64,000 nt of DNA from positions 682,001 through 746,000 of the forward strand of contig OZ316895.1 in assembly GCA_973895155.1 (NCBI GenBank), read 5' to 3'. The position numbers were made by a program, and so were the translations under genes. The number at the start of each line of letters is the position of its first letter. Position 1 is the stretch's first letter. Below, in pieces: positions 1 to 13,342 of this stretch. Below the pieces are notes generated by a model. The model saw nothing but the letters and a program-made list of their open reading frames with translations, had not been told where the DNA came from and searched no databases. The stretch is from Marsupella aquatica. Its lineage: Eukaryota > Marchantiophyta.

Positions 1-460
1 TATTTCTGAGGTTTTGAGTATATTTCGGACGTTTCAGTGCTGAGTAATAATAATGAAGCACAAGAGTCTCTGTCTCTCTGTCTCTCTGAGTATTGTAGAG
101 TCTCACGTCCGCGGCAACGACGTAATCGATGGGCCCGCCTCAGAGCTCGCCCTAGCACAAAAGCTATGGAAACTCCACAACTGGAGTGAGCGTTTCTTCG
201 ACGACAAAACTCTAATCCGAATCCATTGCTGTGGGTGAAAAGTTGGATGTCGTCCTACCACTCTATGGTGCGAGAGACGAGTGCATCTTCTCTCTGAACC
301 TCACCTCAGATCTCCTGCTGCGTCACCTCAGCTTCACTACGGTCCTGTTGAACTCTCCTGTTGATGTTGATGCGGTGCGTTTCCTCCTCATCGGTGGGCT
401 TTTGGAGCTCGATGTCGATGGACACATGAAGGGCGAGCGAGCAGCGGGGAGGAGAAGAGA
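1..460. other. 5' flank of the Tic22-like gene
   Basis: No gene is supported here. Short open frames on both strands have no family resemblance. The stretch leads directly into the start codon of the Tic22-like gene and probably contains its promoter and 5' UTR, but I see no unambiguous TATA box. A CGT trinucleotide run straddles the first codons after 461. Confidence 0.4.
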
Positions 461-3400
461 ATGGCGTCGTCGTCGTCGCGTGAGGACCACGAGGATTGTC
501 CTCAAACAACGACCAGCCATCCGTCGTTGCCGCTTTCCCTGCCGCTGACGCTGCCTCTCCAATTCGGCGCTTCTTTCCCCGGCCTGGTATCGGGCTTCGT
601 CCACTTGTTCGCCCGCAACACCTTGTCCGCTTTGGCTCAGTGGTACGCAAAGAGTAAGCGCTTCTCCGCACTGCTCTGCACTTCACCGCGCTGCAAAATC
701 CTTTCTCAATTTGGATTTCGCTTCGCTTTAATTGATTGCGCTAAGTTTTCTTCTCATTGGTTCTGTTACGGCCTCGGAAAGGACTTTCTATTGTCAGAAG
801 TGGAAATTGTGTGGCGAACTGCCTGCTCTCGATGTCTTTGTAAGAGGTTACATACGTAGTCAACGTACACAATCATGTTCCCCGCACGCAGTTATACCGT
901 CCTGTATTTCCGCTATCTGGAGCGATTGGTTGTATGGTCTCTTGATCATCTTCGTCGAATTGTTCGCTTTTCGGAAGTGTATTGACTCCTGTGATATTCG
1001 AACTGGAAGAAACGATACGTGGCCACGATATTGAGCGTTGGTTGATCCCTCTAATTCTTGCCTTGCGTGGGAGAGGTTTTCTCGATTTAAGTTAGCGGCG
1101 ATACAGTGAATACTGATCTTCTGAAACTTCTCTTGCTGCGAAGCCCTTTGATTTTATCGGGGCCAGTGTTCTGTAAGTCATGAACACTTACCGTTGTTGT
1201 GTTGATTGGGTTCAGAGGACAGAGGAGCATTATCACCGCACCCACAGAGCTACTACAACCGGCAATTTGTCATAACCTATTTGCCAGCGCAAAATCTTTC
1301 GTTCTCTTCCACATCGGCACGGCCCTGGTCGCTTCCCACTACCTCTCTTCTGGCATCTCCTGGGATAAGTACCACTGCCGAAACCGGTGAGAACGATGCA
1401 TCCGCTCAGCCTGCAATTGACGAGGGAGCTGCTGCAGCAGCGGCGGCCTCGAGCACCGGACCGGCCTTTATCGGCCAAGTTTTCACCATGTGCGACGCAT
1501 CTAGGAGGGGACTTATCGCTGTGCGTCCAGTCGACTCTCCAAAGGCCAAGAAGCTTCCATATCTCCCGTCCTTTATCACCTCGTAAGATTAAATTCAATT
1601 GTCTGGAGCCGACTCTCTTTATCTTACTAGGGCCTTTCATAGTATCCACTGGATCACGGATTTGTCCCGACGATGTCTCTCAGCCTGTCTTCTTTCCTTA
1701 AGAGTCTCATCTGCTCATTTCTTTGTCCTCGCGTCTTCCTGATGCAATTCGCCTTTTCTGAGAAGAATGCCCCACTAAAGGGCACACCTATTCTGTACCC
1801 TTCCTACGTACCTGTAGAGAAGTTTCTGTATGATGCGAGAGATACAAATGGTATGAGATTCAACATCAGAGCTGTCTTAGCTCGGTCTTCTCAATTTTGG
1901 AAAGCCGTTATACTGAGCACAAAATGACATTACCGATTGCTTCACGAGCTTTGGCATTATCCAGCATCCTTTCCGTGCGGTCGGTTGCGGAATTCATATG
2001 TGAACTTTCATTCATTCCGTTCTCCTGCTCAAGCAAATTCATTCATGTTATGATTCTTTCCTTTTTGAATGGCCCATCGAGCTGCGCAAAGATTGGAACC
2101 TAGAATTTTACGCATTCCTGCGTGAAATGCTTGCCCGCTATTCGTGTGATCTATTATTTTCGTGAGAGTTCTCCAAAGCCGGGCACAATTTGTGAAACAT
2201 GAAGTCAACGCTGAATGGCTTGGAACGGTAGATATCTCTGTTAAACGAGTTTAGATGGTGAGGCATTTTAGCTAAGAATCGAGTTCAGCAGTGGTTAACA
2301 CCTGACATGTTGATTTCCAGGAAGCTTGCAGAATGGGTGGATAGGGGTTTAAGGAACAAGAAGGACGAGACTGAAGGTCCAGTATTTCGTTTCTACTTCG
2401 ACAAGAATGATGCTGGTACGGTACACCTTTCTCACTGCTGGCTTGCTTCCAGCTTTGTGATGTGCCAGTCTTGTAGATCTAATTAGTTGTCGGGAAGCAT
2501 TGGTATGATATTGTGAGACCTCCAAGAGAAGTTTTAAAGAATTGCTGATAGTTCAAGAAGCGTCATCACGTGAAAAAATCACAAGCTGTAGGTCCTAGTT
2601 ACTTTTCGATGTAGCTCAGTTGAGATTACACATACTACAAACTTTTACGAAGCGGGGCCTTTCGGTGGATTGGCTTGTAGATGCTTTGGATGAAGTCATT
2701 TTGATTGTCTGTGGGTTCCAGATGGCGTCGCACTGAATTTAGTCCATATTGTTAAATGATTCTCATCGGACGAATTAATGCTCCGGGAGCTTTTTCATCC
2801 AGCTTAGTGTGAATTTTTCATTCTAAGTGCTGCACCATTCAAGCTGTATGTGGCCAGACTTAATGACCCTAGTTGGGATATGGTGGATTTGTGTATTTAG
2901 CTGCATATGTGAAGCATCTCGGGCTAGCTGGTAGCATGGTCGGATCCTGTCCCCTTGATGCGGCATACAAGTATTACAAGGTACCTCTGAATCCATATTC
3001 GCACTTAACTGAACAGAGAGGGGTCGATTCACAGTGATGCATGGAAGTCATTGATTACAGGTAGTGTCATTTTCTTGTCACCCACAGAATAGTGGTGTGC
3101 AAGGGTATAGAATTATTCTTCAATATTCCAGTTTGTCACGACTTGGTCATGGTCCTGAGGTCATCCTTTTCTAGGTAGAAAGTACGTAAGGCCATATTGT
3201 AGTACAGATATCTAGCAGTTTACATCTGCTCAAACCATTAAACTAGCTTGACTGAGAACCCTGTTGGTCACTATGTCTCCTGGCAGGGAAAACCTCCGAT
3301 GTTCAGATTTATTGCGGATAATCAACAGGTACTCTCTTGGAAGCACTACACTCCCATTGTGACCGTTGCCATCATTTTCCCCTTGCAAGACTCGATTGCA

Positions 3401-5821
3401 TTGCTTGAAAGCATTGGGTATGTAGATCTGCCTCATCAGTGTGGAAAAGGGAGTTCTGTTCACTGGTAAGCTTACCTTATTCTCGGTCAAATTCTGACTA
3501 CATTAACGTGATGCCTTTCCTGGGTTGTATTAAAAAGTTCGTTTTGCTGGATCTCTAGGTCAAGGTTGCGAAAAAACTACTCCGTAAAGATCATGGTAGA
3601 ACAGTTGCACGGAAGTTCAGAGGAGTCCCTGTATTTACCGCTCGAAACCTCACCATCGCTATGTCAACACCAAATGGTGTACGGTGGTACGTGTCTACCC
3701 GTGAGAAAAGTCAGTATTACTGTGACTTCAGCACATCTTCTGAATCACGAGAAAATTATCAATACTGCTAGTCAAGCTTGGGCGGTCGGAGTTGTTTTCT
3801 GTATTATTGTAGCGATGCTACTGGCTTTAGTCCATAGTTTGTAAGACTAAGCGGATTGCGTATTTTTGGATTTTGTCCGCCAGCTGTCATATCAAAGTAA
3901 TTGGTGAGTTTGCTTCATTTGATTGTTTTCAAAGTTTGGTACTGCAGGTTTTCCTAGCACGGTGCTTGACTCCTTTTAGACTGGGGGAAATGGTGATGAC
4001 TTTGTGAGATCCTTGTGCTTCAAACAGGTTCACACCATACTTTTTTGACAAGTCACATCTTGATAAACTGATCGGACATTCCGTGGATCATTATTATCAT
4101 ATGCTTATAAATGCAAGACGCATGCAGCGGCACAGTCAAGGTGTTGATGAATTCCCAGGGGAGCCGCCAGAGGATGACGCAGACGGTCTCATGGATCCAC
4201 CAGAGGTAGGCTTGCTCAATGATTGTCACCGTAGATACATGACTAAGGGCTTACGGTCACACTGCATTCAGATGATGAACTGCTTACTCTGAACTGTAAT
4301 ATATAAAATCAATGTGCTTAAGGCAATTTGGTTACCATGGGGTGAGAAGAGTTTTAAGGTCAGCTGTTTTCATACTTTGGTTTGACCACATTTCACCTTC
4401 GAGAATTGCGCCAACGATTGTCCACGTTGTGTTCATAGAAGGAGATGATGAATTGAACAAACGAATTAATTTTTCAAAGAATGCTCCGGGCCTTATGTTG
4501 ATTTAAACACGGTTTCAAGACTTGGTGAACTGGGGAATTTAGGGTTAATCGACTTGAGATCTTTTGCGAATAGGGATGGAGCTCTATGCGTGTTGTACTC
4601 ACTTTCTTTATTAATTAATCACAGGTACAGGAATTTATGGAAGAAATTGGGCAAGGTGGCAACCCCTTCTTTGAGTCAGCGTTATTCAAGACCGCAGAAA
4701 TTCAGTTTCAAGACATGGTTGATAATGTGATCCTCGGCAACAAATTAAGTCGGCAAATAGCAGGCCTTCAACCTAGTTTCCCTGTTCTTGTTGATTCTTT
4801 TGAAAAGAGGTGAAGAGTCAAACTTCAATTCTTTCTGGATTATATGTCCCAGCTCTAGAGATCCATGAGTTGGCAAGTAATGCATTTTTTGTCTGCGGTT
4901 CTAGCACCTGGACTTAACTGACATTTGAAACATGATTACAACTATGCAGGGCTGCAGCTGCAGAAATAGACTTGAGGGCCGGACCCAAGAGTAGTATGGC
5001 AACTTCACAATTGAGATCAGACCATGCGGATGGGGATCGCCCAGCTGATTCTGGACGATCTGAGGACAATGGTGGCACTTCCCAAAGAGATTCAACTGCA
5101 ATAGTAGCTCAAAAGAATGACCGGGAAGGAAGAGCACCGTTCCAACTCTTCGGCCGAAATTGGGGTTTCCAGCTACATGGTGGTCGAAAGAGTGGAGCTG
5201 CAGCGATTGCTTCTAGTCAAGAACTACAGGATAAGGAATCAGCAAGTCAGCTAGGGTCGAGGTGAGTTTCAGAAATTCTTTGGAGTGAATTGACTGTAAA
5301 GAACGACTTTTACACGTGAGATTTTCACCATCCAAGATTTACGCTAGAATTTCTTCTTGCAGCGTTGCAAGAAGAAAGGCCCCAACAGAGCTCAACCATT
5401 TGGAAGGAATGTTTCGAGTTTAATTTACAGGAAGAAGCCATCATGTTTATCGTCTGCTTACTGTCCTGACTTTACCGTGCATGGTAAGCATGGATTTTGA
5501 TAGTTTCACTATTCTTCATGCAGTTACACAGATGCAGGACAGAAAGAGGCGATGAGGAAGGAGGATCCTCTTCAAAGGATTCAACCGAAGCTGACTATGA
5601 TGGGTATTGCAATGACTGAGCCGGAGACCAATATGAGTGATGCTGTTCTGCAGAGAGCCATGGCTGCAGCAGCCAAAGATATTGAAAACAGAGTGCGAAA
5701 GGGAGAGGGTTCTGGCCAAGAGCATGGCCCCCTGTTCATTGCAGATTTAGGCGGGCCCCCAGAAATATGGGGAAGGGATAACTCGACATTTTCAGGCTGG
5801 GATAGTGATGACAACGAATGA
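461..5821 (+). CDS. Tic22-like family plastid protein, 10 exons, about 625 aa
   Basis: Exons are 461-653, 1216-1582, 2321-2415, 2901-2980, 3287-3328, 3559-3686, 4028-4205, 4625-4809, 4950-5261 and 5524-5821. All junctions are GT-AG and the phases close exactly (1878 nt, 626 codons with the TGA stop), which is strong internal support. Exon 3 reads KLAEWVDRGLRNKK. Exons 5-7 contain GKPPMFRFIADNQQ, the Tic22-type core RGVPVFTARNLTIAM and FTPYFFDKSHLDKLI. Exon 7 ends and exon 8 starts inside a conserved acidic segment (DPPE-VQEF). The N-terminus is rich in Ser, Thr and Pro, fitting a plastid transit peptide. Tic22 proteins act in the intermembrane space of the chloroplast envelope in protein import. 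The longer Tic22-like branch, which this resembles in size and in its C-terminal extension, has no assigned function that I know of. The start is the first ATG (AGAGAATGG) in frame with the spliced exons. Family assignment is from remembered motifs; the exon structure is seen directly. Confidence 0.8.
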
Positions 5822-7541
5822 CAAGCTGAAAATGTGTGAGGCGTTGAAGTTGGGCTTCTTACTTAAGTTCCATTGTAACATTATAATGAATCCTTGTGAG
5901 TTTTGATTGTCGTGAAGCCAATCTGTGAAGAAATGCAGATGTTTAAGAGCACAGATTGAAATGCAGAGGTATTGTTTATATTCGCTTTTGACTAGTGCTT
6001 AATAATAGATATCACTGATTCTTTCGGTTCAAGGAGCCATCGTCAGCAGCCACAAGCGCATCAGACTATATTTGTTTTGGTTGGGATGTGACGATGATCT
6101 CATGGCAGTCAACCCATGTTAAAGAATTTGTCGACTAAGAATACTGAGCCCCATTGGTGCAAATTGCTCTTTAATTACCGTACAGTCTGATTTTATTTCA
6201 CAGGAAAACCTTTCTTGCCAGTGATGGGAGCATTACTATTTGGTAGTGATGATGACTGAACCTATCTTCACTAGCTTCAGGAGGTGACAGGGTGGTAGGT
6301 GGGGGGAAATCATCTGTAAAGACGCTCTACCTTTATTAGTGTGTCTCTGTAGATACTCTTCGTTGTTTCCCTTAGCGCCCCAAAGAAGTATTTTATTGGT
6401 TTCGAGGGTCCCGCCCAAAATGTACCAGTAGCTTATTCCTTGAAGTTCATTATCTACTACAGTTAGGATTTTGATGCTCTAAGTATTGGCGAAAGCTACA
6501 GCTTGCAGCATTCAAACTAAGTGTAGAACGTCTCTTCAATTGAGTTAACTCCAGTGGAAATGGTCTCTGTCTTGGTTCATGAAATTGTATACGGGCTCAT
6601 CTGTTTACTTTCCAGGTTTGTTTGATATCTACTGGTATTGGCATTAGTTGGCCTACTTGTTGTAACGGAGAAGAGGACTTGGTTTGCAGAAGATCAGAAG
6701 AACCAGCTCTATCAAATCGTGAACATAAGCTTCGTCTTCTGCTTTGTTTTAAGCAAGATTTTTCTTATGTTTTGCGGTGTTGGTCAGTCGAGATTGTACC
6801 ACTTTTGAGAATTATCGAACAGGAGCTAGAATGTAGGAGCAAGTTACAGCGAGGAACGTGGCAAATATTGTGTTAAGTGTGCAGCTTTTTTCCTTCGCTT
6901 CTGGCCTCTTGCTTGTTGAATGGTGTGGGAGATCATATGTGAGTGAACCGAAGGACAGAAGAGGGCTCTGAACACCAAGTCATTTTCAGCCTTGTTGCTA
7001 GTGCGGGGGCAGCCAGAATAGGACTTAAACTCAGGGATCAGGTGAAGGTGACAACGACTCGGTAGCCACTGTGTGCCACACGACACTGAAATAAGCGAAT
7101 CGAAATGATGTGGAGAACAGGGCTTGCTTTTAAGAAAAGTCCAATTTCTGTCCGATGTACACACAGATGAACCGATGAGCTAACGTCCCAGACCCAGCGG
7201 TGGTGGTCCTCTGGTAGTTGATGCGGAACAGCTGCGTTAACTACCTCATGGCTAAGGACAACTCTTACTGCTGTGAAAAAAATCGCGCCTTTCCTGACGC
7301 CTGCACCAATATGTGCCTTTCCGGAACAGTAGCCACTGACATATGTGGTAACTTGCGTGTCCCAGCGAACAAGCCGAAAACTACTAGGCTAATATCTTCG
7401 AGGACTGTGAATCTTGCCGGTAATTAAACTTAGGCTCGAACGGGTGCAAAGCCAGTCGAGGTACCTTATAGGGAGTTTGTTTGGATCGACAGGGTTGTAA
7501 CTTTTATATGAAGTTTATCAACTTTGTGCACTTCTGTGATG
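5822..7541. other. Intergenic stretch between convergent genes
   Basis: The stretch contains the 3' UTRs of the Tic22-like gene (+) and the SGS3-like gene (-). Short open frames on both strands have no recognisable domain, splice partners or codon bias. Nothing else is supported. Confidence 0.4.
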
Positions 7542-10500
7542 TTACATGAATAGTTTGTGTGGAATTGCTTTTGGTTTGCCGGACATTTGGACTCTGCAAA
7601 TCGGGCATAACTTGCTCTGGTTAAATACTTTGACTGCACAAAGGAGACAAGTTTTGGCGTGGCCGCAAGGTTCAATGAGAGCTCGTGTCCTGTTTTCGTC
7701 AAATTCTTCGAAACAGATCGAACACTCAGCTCTTGCCAGCTGCATTTCCAGTGAACAACAGATCAGAACAGAATCATGCTGTGCAAGCTTACGTCAAGGA
7801 ACATTCAGATCGTATCGGAACGATCAATCAGATGTTATCAACTGGGCCATGTGTTCTGTTCAAGTATTAACAAAATGGTTTTAAAGTGAGCGAAATTTTA
7901 GGATCTCGAAAGAGATCCATGTACGCTCAAATGCTTCTTTACTTTCTGCGAACTCTTTCTGCAGATGTTGTTTTGTTGAGCTTTCACAACCAATATGAAT
8001 GTCACTGCTTATAGTTTAGAATTCCAAGAAATACAAGTACCTGGCGATTGTCACTTGGACCGTCAGTGGCTACTTCCTTTGTGTTTTCGGCTGATTTAAA
8101 CCTTGCCTTCTCTTGCTTTGCTTTTTCAGCTTTCTCTTTCAAAATAGCTTGTTTTGCCACCCACTCATCCAGAAACTCTTGTCTGATGGTGTTGTAGTCT
8201 TGAAGAAACTGCGCGACGAAAAGGGAAAGTGCCCTGTTCAGAATGTAAGATCCAATAAATTTGGTCTTGTAGCAACCAGGGCCTCTCTTGAAAATTGCTT
8301 AAAAGTAAGAATAAACAAATTACTATTCTCGACTCCCAAGGTGGGCGATTTGCATGAGCTTTCAATCAAATCACGTATAATCTCTGATTGTCAGGATGAG
8401 ATGTTGTCCCCTCAGCAATAACTCTCCGTTGATTTCATGTTGAACGTTGGAAGATATCATGACATCGAATTTGTAATTCCTAAGAATAAGTGTGGTTGTC
8501 TGTTATTTTTGGTACTTATTTACTCCTGCCTTCCAATATTTATGTTACAGTAAAAAGCTTTCTTTAAATTCACGTAACCAGAGACGACCAAGTCAGTTGA
8601 CACGCTCGTTGACACAATCCTTAATCTCCAGTGGAACACGAAAGTACATCTATACGTCTTCAGTTCTCATTTGGGTCATTGAATCAAACAGAAACCAGAG
8701 AGTGAAGCACTTGAAAATCAAATGACCGTCATTTTCTCGGACTCTTGTTTCTCGAGAAGATTGCGCTCCAGAATGCGGCCTTCCTCATTGAATTTCTCTT
8801 CCCTCCGTTTTACCTCGTTCCATACTTCCTCTCTCTTCCGTGAGATATCACGTTCGGTCTCCAGTGCCTTTTGAGCACTGCACAAAGCAGACATAAGATT
8901 TTAATCCGAACTTAATGAAACCGATATTGTAGTAACAGACTGGTTTAAACACAAACGAATGGAATAAGAGACAGTTTTTCATACAAAAGAATAGAAACAA
9001 TAGCAGCTTAACACATTCACGGCAGGTTCAGATGATGGGCTTGCAACTAACGTGTGGTTCCGAAGCTCTTGATTGACGTGTTCGAGATGTTTCAACAGGA
9101 AGTTCACTTCTTTGTTCCTTTCTACCCTTTCGTTCTCCAATTGCCTCTCATTTCCTTCCAGAAGTTGTCGAATCCTCGCCTCTCTGTTTATCCGCTCGAA
9201 CTCCAGCCTTCTAACTTCTTCCTTAAATTCCTTGTCCATCAATTGCAGCTGGAAGATAGCGAGAACCGTTAGAAAGCTCAACGTACCAATGGGATGCGCA
9301 AATGGTGAACTGATCGAGTAAGCGTTTGAGCGGGCGTTTGAGATGCCATTATGACCGCTATAAGGAGAGCACACCAAACCCAACCGAGCCAAATCAAGAA
9401 TGATCATCAAATTAACGTCCAAAGTTCCCGAACCTGTTGATGCCATGGTCCTTTAATTTGCCCTGCAGTGTATCAGAGGATTGACAGCGGTCGCACTACA
9501 TAATAATTTGCCATACATCATGGAGCGAGACGTTCGCTGGCTCGCACGCACTCTACATAGCTCAGAGTAGGAGTTCGATTGACGTACCCATAGCCAGCTA
9601 GACGAGGTGAACACCGGCAGGAATCCAACCAGGAACGAGTTCGAATTACTGATTTAATGTCATTCCGATACTAATTGTGAGCAAAAGAAATTGAACGAGG
9701 AGTGACAATATTCGGTCCTACTCTAACATTCTGCCCCGATCGTTACCTACTCACCTCTTTATCACCACTCCTAGTGGCAGTGATTTCTTGTCTCGGCTAT
9801 TAGAGAACTCTTTCGGCCAGGAGCATGCGCAGCAAGTGACGACTTTCGACTGACTGGCCTTCCCAGCTGTCGTCCCAAGTGTCTCTTTCATTAAGCTCAG
9901 ACACTCCTCTTTCACGCACCATATCTAAGATGGTATGTACGTACATACCTGTTGAGCATGGTGCTTTGCAATCTGGCCTTCTCGGTCTTTCTGCAACTTT
10001 ACCGCCATCTCAGCATCTTTGAGCTGCTGAGAGAGAATTGCCTTCCTAAACTTGAATTGCTGGTGGCTCTCTTCAATATGATCAACCTCTACTATTTTGG
10101 CTTTCACCTTAGCCTTTTCCAATTCAAGCTCCTACATTCAAGATCATTGGTCCATCTTCACAAGTTATGCCATACTAGACTCATAATTGAGAACGAAACC
10201 CATACTGCACTCCAGAGAAACCAAAGCATCGTTTTCTTAATAGCAGTAAAAGTCACTATTCGTGGGTACTAAGAAGTCAACTATAATTTCTTTTGTTGTA
10301 GCTAATGTCAAGAGATCCCCCCATTCTTGCTCTCAAATTCGAATTCTGTCACGGGTTATGCTTTCATATAATTCACGAGGAGCGTCTAATGGTCCCAATT
10401 GCTTAGTAGCTGTACATGCTGAACTACAGAAAGTCTACAGTGGAGACAGACTCACTGTTTTCTTGCGACACAAGAATCTATGATTCACCTCTTTTCTAGA

Positions 10501-12220
10501 CAATTTGAGCAAAGCCACTGTATATGAAGGACAAGTCATGTCAATTTGTTCTGCCTTTTTGTTGTGCGGAGAAATTGACTTACAAGCTAGCTTGCTAGGT
10601 TAAATCAAAGTTAAACGAGTCCGGAGAACCGCGAGGGAAGTTCTATCTTACCTGTTTGGATTTCCGGAGGACACATTTGAGGGTCTCTCGCTTATTTTCT
10701 ATGGACCATTTGACAAGCTTTCTTTGCGGATCCATGAGCTGCATGTCAGCAGCTTGAGCCAAAAATACTCTTAGACAGTGTTGTTGCTGCTTGAACTGCT
10801 GTGCCATAGTCAGCTGCTGGTCTTGTTGGTGGTCAGTGACATGGGTAGCATTCACGTGGCCGTGAGGAGGAGGAGAAGAAAGCGGAAATAACCGACCATG
10901 AGGAAATTCAGAGAGACGAACATAGTTAGAAGCTGGAGCCGCGGGCTCAGCGAAGTTGTCGACCAGCGCTTTTGAATTTAGTAGTCCTACTTCAGTGGCA
11001 GGAAACACTATCATGATGCGTCCCACCCCAGGGCAACCCTTCTTACTGAATTGGAAGCTCCTCTGTATGTCTGAAGGCTTGAGTTTGAGTAAACTAATGT
11101 CCAGGTATCCCTCCTCTTTTATGTTGTCGATCATTACAACTGGAGGCCACACAATGACCTCTTCGGTTGCCTGGCTGTTCTCAATGAGCACAGCTTTACC
11201 TTCTTCTGCAGGTCCAACTTCCTTCTGCTTCAGTATCTTTGAGAGAACTCTGAAGTATGCTCTGTGTTGTACCACCTTTCTCTTCTGGAAACTCTCTGCG
11301 TGCTGAAGAAGTCCCTTCCAGCCCTTTAGGCGCGTGGGGACGTTGCAAACCATGCAAGCCTTCTCTTCCCTATCGTGTGGCCACTTCTCGTTTATACCGA
11401 TGTCTGATACAAGTTGCTTCACCTTAGGAAGCAACTCTGTGTACGCTCTTTCTGCTCTCTTGGCCTTGCCCTCTGCAAGTTCTTCGCCCCAGTCCGAGTC
11501 GGACTGTTCGTCGTCAGATTCAGCGTCATCAAGCGGAGAGTCTGAGAAATCGCCATCTGGGTCGCCATCTTCTCGTTTACGACGAGGATTTGAAGGCTGC
11601 TGATGGCGTAGAGATCTGGAATGCTTGAAAGGATCTTCATTCGCATCAGGCTTGAAGACGTAGTTCTGTGCCTCCCAAAATGACCATGTTGGAGCAGGAT
11701 TCTCGCAAGTACTGTTACTGTTGGCATGAACTGGCCGAATATCCGTCTCTCCCTCGGTCTCTCCCAGTTCTGCTCGTTTTTGTCGCTTGGATGCTGGACC
11801 ACAATGCTGCGCTGGAGAAACATGTAAACTGTAATCGCTTTGAACCTTGGGAGACGCCGAGTGCTGAATTCTATGAACTATGCTTGTGAAGTGATGATCT
11901 GGAGGGTGGAAAGTGCGACTTGGAAGTGGATGATGACGATTTCTATGAACTTCTGGAGGCAAATAGTGTGTAAAATGTACAGCCTGTTGCCCATGCCAAG
12001 CCTGTGGGATAGCAAACCGTCGAGGCGGAGTCCACTTACGATCCTGCTGCGAACCCGGGAAATATCGATAATTTCTTTGCTGATTCAGGAAAGCCGGAGG
12101 GCCCGTGACAAACTGCTGAGGAGGACATCTCGGAAAGAAAGGAGCTGGTGCATATTGCGACGGTGGAAAGCAATTATACTCTGATGATGGAATTCCAGGC
12201 CAAAGATTTCTACGATCCAT
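7542..12220 (-). CDS. SGS3-like XS-domain protein with C-terminal RING finger, 6 exons, about 821 aa
   Basis: Exons from the start are 12220-10652, 10131-9949, 9248-9052, 8877-8727, 8208-8041 and 7739-7542. All junctions close in phase. The only weak one is the donor at the 3' end of the fourth exon (near 8727, GTCATT), so a small extra exon or other donor is possible. Order of parts: a Pro/Gln-rich N-terminus, an acidic Asp/Ser stretch (about residues 215-245), a zf-XS-type motif starting CMVCN and followed by LLQHAESF (about 289-310), an XS core with EVIVWPP (about 357), a Gln-rich linker, a long coiled coil through exons 2-5, and a RING finger in the last exon. The RING spacing is CSIC, then CxHxxxCxxC, then CPIC, the IAP-like arrangement. 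SGS3 and its relatives bind dsRNA and work with RNA-dependent RNA polymerases in silencing. A RING end suggests ubiquitin ligase activity in the same polypeptide, which is inference. Confidence 0.75.
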
Positions 12221-12231
12221 TCAAACCCCTA

Positions 12232-12316
12232 ATCATTCTGCAAGATGAAACAATCGATAGTTAAGTTCTTCAAATCCCTCATCATTCTGCAAGATGATAC
12301 AATCGATCGTTAAGGT
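12232..12316. repeat. Two direct copies of a ~45-bp unit upstream of the SGS3-like start
   Basis: The segment CATTCTGCAAGATGA is followed by nearly the same AACAATCGAT-GTTAAG text twice, about 50 bp apart, immediately upstream of the minus-strand start codon at 12220. It lies in the presumed 5' UTR or core promoter of the SGS3-like gene. Whether it is regulatory is unknown. Confidence 0.7.
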
Positions 12317-12728
12317 TTATGCTCGCCAAATGTGCATCATTTCATATCAAAGCTTAGAAAGACACAGCTAGCGAACATTAAAGTCCAACAAAGTCTCGAC
12401 ACCAAAGCTTTTCGAATCTAAGGTCGGCCACAAGAACTGCATGGCGTCTCTGGGAGAGATATTAATAATACTCAGCCCATAATCCAAGTCGCTCTTATCA
12501 CGTAATGTTTAGTTAGCAGGCAGGGAGAAAATCTGCACTCATTGAGATCATGGTCAGAGGTGGCAAGCTCATTTAGTGAAGATTCACAAGCGGAAAGAAC
12601 CGCGCTCCTCTGCACGATTGGAAAGAAAGCTTGGTGTGGACAAAAATACTATGTTCAAGAAACCAAGAAATGGTGAGGGTCGATCTTTTAATGCAGCGAG
12701 AGTTGACGATGAACTCGGCAAACATCAA

Positions 12729-12851
12729 TGACCCATTCTTTTCACAGACAAGTGCCATTTCTCGATTGCGATACGTAGCTTCAGCCAGCTCGGCATGCCA
12801 GCGATCAGGGACTCATTCATTTCACAGACGAGTGCCGCGTTTCGATTGCAA
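12729..12851. repeat. Imperfect ~44-bp direct repeat
   Basis: Two copies, 12729-12772 and 12808-12851, share TTTCACAGACRAGTGCC and TCGATTGC blocks with several substitutions. They lie in the intergenic region upstream of the SGS3-like gene. No gene is supported around them. Confidence 0.65.
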
Positions 12852-13302
12852 CACCTTAAGTCAGCTGAGCAACAACATTAGAGCACCCAACCCAGCGCTA
12901 CCCAGCGTTGGGCTCTGAACAATCTACAAGTGCAGCATAGTTCTCAACACTCATATTCCGCGAGAGAGAGTCTTACCAGTCTGGGACTCAATGTACGTTA
13001 CTTTGCACGCAAATTAAATGATCCGCGCATACGTAGATAGACGTCGATAGCGAGACAGTGAGAGTCTCACATTGAATGCTTGGAAGCCCCAAATGTCATC
13101 GATGGAAGAATTTACGCTTCGTAAGCGCTGTCATGAACAATCTCGAAGCTCAGCCACTGCCACTATTATCTTTGCCACGATGATTTACGTCGTTGCATGC
13201 CAGTTTCGTAGCCGCCAGGTGAATGTTCCGATTTTGCGCCTCGAGCCACTTCCTGTGGGATCTGATTCTACTTCGTAAGCCGAACACAACGTGCCCAGTC
13301 AC

Positions 13303-13342
13303 GCGTGCCAACTGTGGTGCCAACTGTGGTGCCAACTGTGGT
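13303..13342. repeat. 12-bp tandem repeat, three copies
   Basis: The unit GCCAACTGTGGT is repeated three times without change and followed by a partial copy. It lies in non-coding sequence. Confidence 0.85.
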
